Origin: Pseudoduganella ginsengisoli
GTDB taxonomy: Bacteria > Pseudomonadota > Gammaproteobacteria > Burkholderiales > Burkholderiaceae_D
Direction of reading: 5' to 3'
NCBI RefSeq assembly: GCF_009720865.1
Contig: NZ_WNLA01000005.1
Coordinates: 1-64,000, forward strand
Length of the DNA: 64,000 bases
The notes under the pieces were generated by a model. That model was not told the origin of the DNA and made no database searches. It saw only the letters and a program-made list of their open reading frames with translations. Numbering within the stretch: position 1 is the first letter of the stretch; each line of letters begins with the position of its first letter. The position numbers were made by a program, and so were the translations under genes. Of the stretch, positions 60,644 to 64,000 are shown piece by piece.

Positions 60644-62458
60644 ATGCCCCAACCAGACCTTACCGCCATCGCCGGCCGTCTCGCAGCAGTGCGGGAAGCC
60701 ATGGCGCGCCAACGGATCGACGCCTTGCTGGTGCCATCCGCCGACCCGCACTTGTCCGAATATTTGCCGCCCCGCTGGCAAGGCCGCGAATGGCTGTCCG
60801 GCTTCACCGGGTCCGTCGGCACGCTGATCATCACAGCGCAATTTGCCGGTGTGTGGACCGATGCCCGCTACTGGACCCAGGCTGAAAATGAATTAGCAGG
60901 GACCGGCATCGCGCTGATGAAAATCCCATCCGGCGGCAGTACCTTGTACGTGGACTGGCTGGCCGACCATATGACGCAGGGCCAGGTCGTGGCCGCCGAT
61001 GGCGCCGTACTGGGCCTGGCAATTGCCCGCATGCTGGAGCAGAAGCTGGCCGAGCGCGATATCGTGCTGCATACGGAAACGGATTTGCTGGACGACGTGT
61101 GGCAAGGCCGTCCCGGCTTGCCGCCCGAACCCGTCTATGAATTGCTGGCGCCGTATGCTGCGGTGCCGCGCGCTGAAAAGCTGGCTGCGCTGCGCAGTGC
61201 GATGGCCTCGCATGGCGCCGAATACCACGTGATTTCCACCTTGGACGATATCGCGTGGCTGTTCAATTTGCGCGGCGCCGACGTCCACTTCAATCCTGTG
61301 TTCGTCGCCCATGCGCTGATTGCGCCGCAACGCAGCACGGTGTATGTGGCGGAGCACAAAATCCCGCCCGGCCTGGTGACGGCATTGGCTGCCGCCGGCG
61401 TCGATGTCGCGCCGTACCACGCTTTTGCTGAGGCACTGGCTGCCTTGCCGGACCAGGCGACTGTCTTGCTGGATCCGCGCCGCGTCACGTATGGCACGCG
61501 CCAGTCGCTGCCTGCTGCGGTCAACGTGGTGGAAGCCATCAATCCCACCACCCTGGCCAAGTCGCAAAAAACCGCCGAAGAAGCGCAGCACGTGCGGGCC
61601 ACGATGGAGCAGGATGGCGCCGCCCTGTGTGAATTCTTGTGCTGGCTCGATGCGCAACTGGCGCATCATGCACGCGAACCGCTGACTGAGTTTGCGTTGG
61701 GCGAACGCCTGACGCAAACACGCGCCAGGCGGCCCCATTTCGTCAGCCCCAGCTTTGGCACCATTGCCGGCTTCAATGCCAACGGCGCCATCATGCATTA
61801 CCGCGCCAAGGCTGGCAGCTGCGCGCTGGTGGCGGGCGATGGCTTGCTGCTGATTGACTCGGGCGGCCAGTATTTGGGCGGCACCACGGACGTCACGCGG
61901 GTGGTGCCGGTGGGCGCCGTGTCCGAAGAGCAGCGGCGCGATTTCACGCTGGTGTTGAAGGGCATGATTGCGTTGTCGCGGGCCCGCTTCCCGCATGGCG
62001 TGAAGTCGCCCATGCTCGATGCCATTGCCCGTGCGCCGCTGTGGGCGGAAGGCATCGATTTCGGCCACGGCACGGGCCACGGCGTGGGCTTCTTCATGAA
62101 TGTGCACGAAGGCCCGCAGTCGATTTCGCCCTCGGCCATGCCGGAAGCGCAGACTGCCATGTTGCCGGGCATGATCACGTCGATTGAACCGGGCGTGTAC
62201 CGGCCCGGCCAGTGGGGCATCCGCATTGAAAACCTCGTCTTGAATGTGCCGGCCGGTGAAACGGAATTCGGCGCATTCCTGCAATTTGAAACCCTGACCC
62301 TGTGCCCGATCGATACGCGCTGCATTGAAGCAGGCTTGCTGCGCGACGATGAACGCCAGTGGCTCAATGATTACCACGCGGTGGTGCGCACACGCCTGGC
62401 GCCGCTGCTGGACGGCGACGCGCTGGCCTGGCTGCACACCCGCACGGAGGCGATATGA
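60644..62458 (+). CDS. Aminopeptidase P family protein
   Basis: 604 residues in the three-domain large form. The first two creatinase-like N-terminal domains (QRIDALLVPSADPHLSEYLPPRW ... and ATVLLDPRRVTYGTRQSL) precede a pita-bread catalytic domain with the dinuclear metal ligands: Asp pair in LLIDSGGQYLGGTTDVTR, His in GHGTGHGVGFF, Glu in SIEPGVY and Glu in RIENLV. It should remove the N-terminal residue before proline. The next gene overlaps its stop by 4 bases. The start is supported by alignment with the family, not by a strong ribosome site. Confidence 0.93.
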   Translation: MPQPDLTAIAGRLAAVREAMARQRIDALLVPSADPHLSEYLPPRWQGREWLSGFTGSVGTLIITAQFAGVWTDARYWTQAENELAGTGIALMKIPSGGSTLYVDWLADHMTQGQVVAADGAVLGLAIARMLEQKLAERDIVLHTETDLLDDVWQGRPGLPPEPVYELLAPYAAVPRAEKLAALRSAMASHGAEYHVISTLDDIAWLFNLRGADVHFNPVFVAHALIAPQRSTVYVAEHKIPPGLVTALAAAGVDVAPYHAFAEALAALPDQATVLLDPRRVTYGTRQSLPAAVNVVEAINPTTLAKSQKTAEEAQHVRATMEQDGAALCEFLCWLDAQLAHHAREPLTEFALGERLTQTRARRPHFVSPSFGTIAGFNANGAIMHYRAKAGSCALVAGDGLLLIDSGGQYLGGTTDVTRVVPVGAVSEEQRRDFTLVLKGMIALSRARFPHGVKSPMLDAIARAPLWAEGIDFGHGTGHGVGFFMNVHEGPQSISPSAMPEAQTAMLPGMITSIEPGVYRPGQWGIRIENLVLNVPAGETEFGAFLQFETLTLCPIDTRCIEAGLLRDDERQWLNDYHAVVRTRLAPLLDGDALAWLHTRTEAI

Positions 62459-62724
62459 GCAGTGCCCGATCCACCAAAGCCAGCAATGCGCTCGACCGTT
62501 TGAAAGAACGCAGCGGCAACCGTTTGTATTCCATGTCGCGCACCGGCAGCGGCCATTTCTTTTTGACGGAAGGACCGGGCAAGCCGCCGCTTTGCCCGCC
62601 CATGGAACTCGATGATTTCGTTGCCTTCGTCAATGCCCAAGGCCCGCAAAAGCCGCAGCGCATCAGCAAGCTCGATAAGGAATTTGAAAAGCAGTTGACG
62701 AAGAAACCTGCCGCTGGCAAGTAA
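62455..62724 (+). CDS. Hypothetical protein coupled to aminopeptidase P
   Basis: 89 residues, basic, no membrane or signal segment. The core SGNRLYSMSRTGSGHFFLTEGPGKPPLCPPMELDDFVAFVNAQ resembles small conserved hypothetical proteins of Burkholderiales but no named domain is recognised. ATG 62455 overlaps the aminopeptidase stop (ATGA), so the two are cotranslated. Confidence 0.6.
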   Translation: MSSARSTKASNALDRLKERSGNRLYSMSRTGSGHFFLTEGPGKPPLCPPMELDDFVAFVNAQGPQKPQRISKLDKEFEKQLTKKPAAGK

Positions 62725-62775
62725 CAGCGCCGCCCGGCGGTCACCGCGCAGTTACATAACAATAAGGAGTGCGCC

Positions 62776-63519
62776 ATGCCCACCTATCACATCCTGTCCG
62801 GTTACTGGTCGCTCAGCGAATTGGCGACCAATATGCTGATCTTGCTGAACATAGTCGGGGCGCTGCTGCTGGGTTTAGCCGTAGGGTATGAGCGTTCGTA
62901 CCACGGGCGAGCGGCGGGGATGCGCACATATGGCCTGGTCAGCATGGCGGCATGTGCACTGACGGTGATTTGCGGCTATCCGCACATGTGGTTTGGCGGC
63001 GGCATGATGCAGCTGGCCGGCACCGACCCCACCCGCGTGATACAGGGCATCGTCACAGGGATTGGCTTTCTTGGCGCGGGCGTGATCATGCGCGAAGGTT
63101 TTAATATCAGCGGCTTGACGACGGCGGCATCGATCTGGGCGTCGGCTGCCATGGGCATCATGATCGGCCTGGGTTTTTACCTGGGCGCGATCGGCTTGGG
63201 CTTCCTGTGCGCGATGTCGATGATTTTCCTGTCCAAGGTGGAAGCGTGGCTGCCGTCCCGCCATGCGGTGGCGATGACGATGCGCTTCAAGGAAGGCTTT
63301 ATGCCGGACGTAAAGGATTTGCGCGCCATTGCGCTGAAGCGCGGTTATGAAGTGGCGGGCGGATCGATGATGATCAGCAGCGACCACGGGGCGCAGGAGT
63401 GGCGTTTCGTTGCCATTGCGCTCAGCAAGCGCTCCGGCGCAACGATGGCGGAACTGGCCAAGGAAATGTCGCAGTTCGAGGGGCTGGACGGGTTCCAGTT
63501 ATCTCACGCACGTAACTAA
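62776..63519 (+). CDS. MgtC/SapB family membrane protein
   Basis: 247 residues. Four to five membrane helices with the MgtC hallmarks NIVGALLLGLAVGYERSYHGRAAGMRTYGLVSM (the RTYGL and YER segments), GIGFLGAGVIMREG and LTTAASIWASAAMG, then a C-terminal cytoplasmic ACT-like domain. MgtC proteins bind F-type ATP synthase or Mg-linked regulators and support growth under magnesium limitation; the role here is inferred from family only. ATAAGGAGTGCGCC precedes the ATG. A 33-bp palindrome follows the gene. Confidence 0.9.
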   Translation: MPTYHILSGYWSLSELATNMLILLNIVGALLLGLAVGYERSYHGRAAGMRTYGLVSMAACALTVICGYPHMWFGGGMMQLAGTDPTRVIQGIVTGIGFLGAGVIMREGFNISGLTTAASIWASAAMGIMIGLGFYLGAIGLGFLCAMSMIFLSKVEAWLPSRHAVAMTMRFKEGFMPDVKDLRAIALKRGYEVAGGSMMISSDHGAQEWRFVAIALSKRSGATMAELAKEMSQFEGLDGFQLSHARN

Positions 63520-63529
63520 TTCGATAACC

Positions 63530-63562
63530 TGGGTGCCGGGCCATCAGGCTGGGCATCCACAT
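63530..63562. repeat. 33-bp dispersed palindrome, copy 3
   Basis: TGGGTGCCGGGCCATCAGGCTGGGCATCCACAT in the gap between the MgtC-like and DUF924 genes, in the same orientation as copy 1. Confidence 0.8.
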
Positions 63563-63576
63563 GTCAGGAAACTTTT

Positions 63577-64000
63577 ATGGAATTAACCAACGCACAGGAT
63601 GTGCTGGATTTCTGGTTCTTGCCGATTGGCGTCAAGGGCCACAATACGCAGCGGCCGGAGTGGTTCCGCAAGGATGACCAGTTCGACCGCCAGATCGCAG
63701 AGCAATTCGGCCATGTGGTGGAAGCGGCATTGTCGGGCAGCCTGCGCCACTGGGACGATGAAGGCACGCAGGGCACGCTGGCCCGCATCATCGTGCTGGA
63801 CCAATTCACCCGCAATATCTACCGCGGCACGGCCAAGGCGTTTGCCGGTGATCCGCTGGCGCTGGAAGCAGCGCTGGCGCTCGATAACAGCGGCGCCAAT
63901 CAAACCTTGCCGCCCGTGCAGCGGATTTTTGCGCTGCTGCCGTTCGAGCATTCGGAATCGTTGTCGATGCAACAGCGTTCACTGGATTTGTTCGACATGC
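63577..64000 (+). CDS. DUF924 family protein, 3' end outside window
   Basis: The first 141 codons are present; the gene runs off the window. Translated by hand: MELTNAQDVLDFWFLPIGVK, then PEWFRKDDQFDRQI, RHWDDEGTQGTLARIIVLDQFTRNIYRGTAKAFAGD, and LLPFEHSESLSMQQRSL. The DFWF start, the LDQFTRNIYRGT segment and the PFEHSE segment are the DUF924 signature (TPR-like helical protein of unknown function). The gene would normally be about 180-200 codons. Confidence 0.92.
   Translation, partial: MELTNAQDVLDFWFLPIGVKGHNTQRPEWFRKDDQFDRQIAEQFGHVVEAALSGSLRHWDDEGTQGTLARIIVLDQFTRNIYRGTAKAFAGDPLALEAALALDNSGANQTLPPVQRIFALLPFEHSESLSMQQRSLDLFDM

Overview
The window looks like a chromosomal segment of a beta-proteobacterium, most likely Oxalobacteraceae of the Massilia / Duganella / Janthinobacterium type. 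The reasons are the high-GC coding bias, a Burkholderiales-style acyl-CoA ligase plus branched-chain ABC transporter operon, several PHB-depolymerase-type esterases, a dense set of hybrid histidine kinases, and the De Ley-Doudoroff galactonate genes with a GbpR-like regulator. This is inferred from protein families; no database search was possible. There is no prophage, plasmid origin, CRISPR array or recognisable IS transposase.

Layout. 1-5075: the end of a type II secretion / type IV pilus-like assembly operon (PilN-, PilO- and GspC/PilP-like proteins, a lipoprotein secretin with a QPAAA repeat tail, three pseudopilins). 5171-8715: an orphan ATP synthase epsilon gene, a putative zinc peptidase, a lipoprotein, a VOC protein and a frameshifted rsgA-like GTPase. 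8937-15627: a two-armed divergent locus joining AdoMet decarboxylase (SpeD), a Gly-rich membrane peptide, a DUF4178 zinc-ribbon protein, an SPFH protein and a DUF350 membrane protein with a membrane-anchored spermidine-synthase-like enzyme and an FAD oxidoreductase. This is the best candidate here for a poorly described system. 16224-19476: a decaying galactonate locus in which dgoD is intact, dgoK and dgoA are fused by a deletion, an SMP-30 lactonase is shortened, and a LysR regulator remains. 19537-33733: PPK2, a three-receiver hybrid kinase, GabD, a PHB-type esterase, a thiol peroxidase-like protein, a rhodanese/FtrA pair, a DUF1428 protein, and a coupled sensor trio (periplasmic binding protein, hybrid kinase, REC-kinase).

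33847-44775: fused pabBC, slmA, a pyrimidine nucleotidase, a TraB/GumN protein, tRNA-Thr(GGT), argB, a sigma factor / zinc-finger / CWC trio, a second large hybrid kinase with Hpt, an HD-GYP regulator and a SemiSWEET. 44772-50418: two paralogous esterases, one cotranscribed with a ribbon-helix-helix regulator, with a 164-bp MITE-like element between them; then DUF1289, an MBL hydrolase, a winged-helix regulator with an operator placed between its -35 and -10, and hypoxanthine phosphoribosyltransferase. 50510-59294: one long minus-strand operon (AMP ligase, LivG, LivH, LivM, binding protein, LivF, MmcQ-like, PaaK-like ligase) that should import and CoA-activate an aromatic or other carboxylic acid. 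59489-64000: a Crp/Fnr regulator, aminopeptidase P, MgtC and the start of a DUF924 gene.

Three families of noncoding palindromes were found by reading the gaps: a 33-bp dispersed hairpin in four copies, the 164-bp MITE-like element, and a 102-bp long palindrome between livH and livM. Most genes are tightly packed with ATGA or TGATG overlaps. The longest gene-free stretch is 45714-46068.
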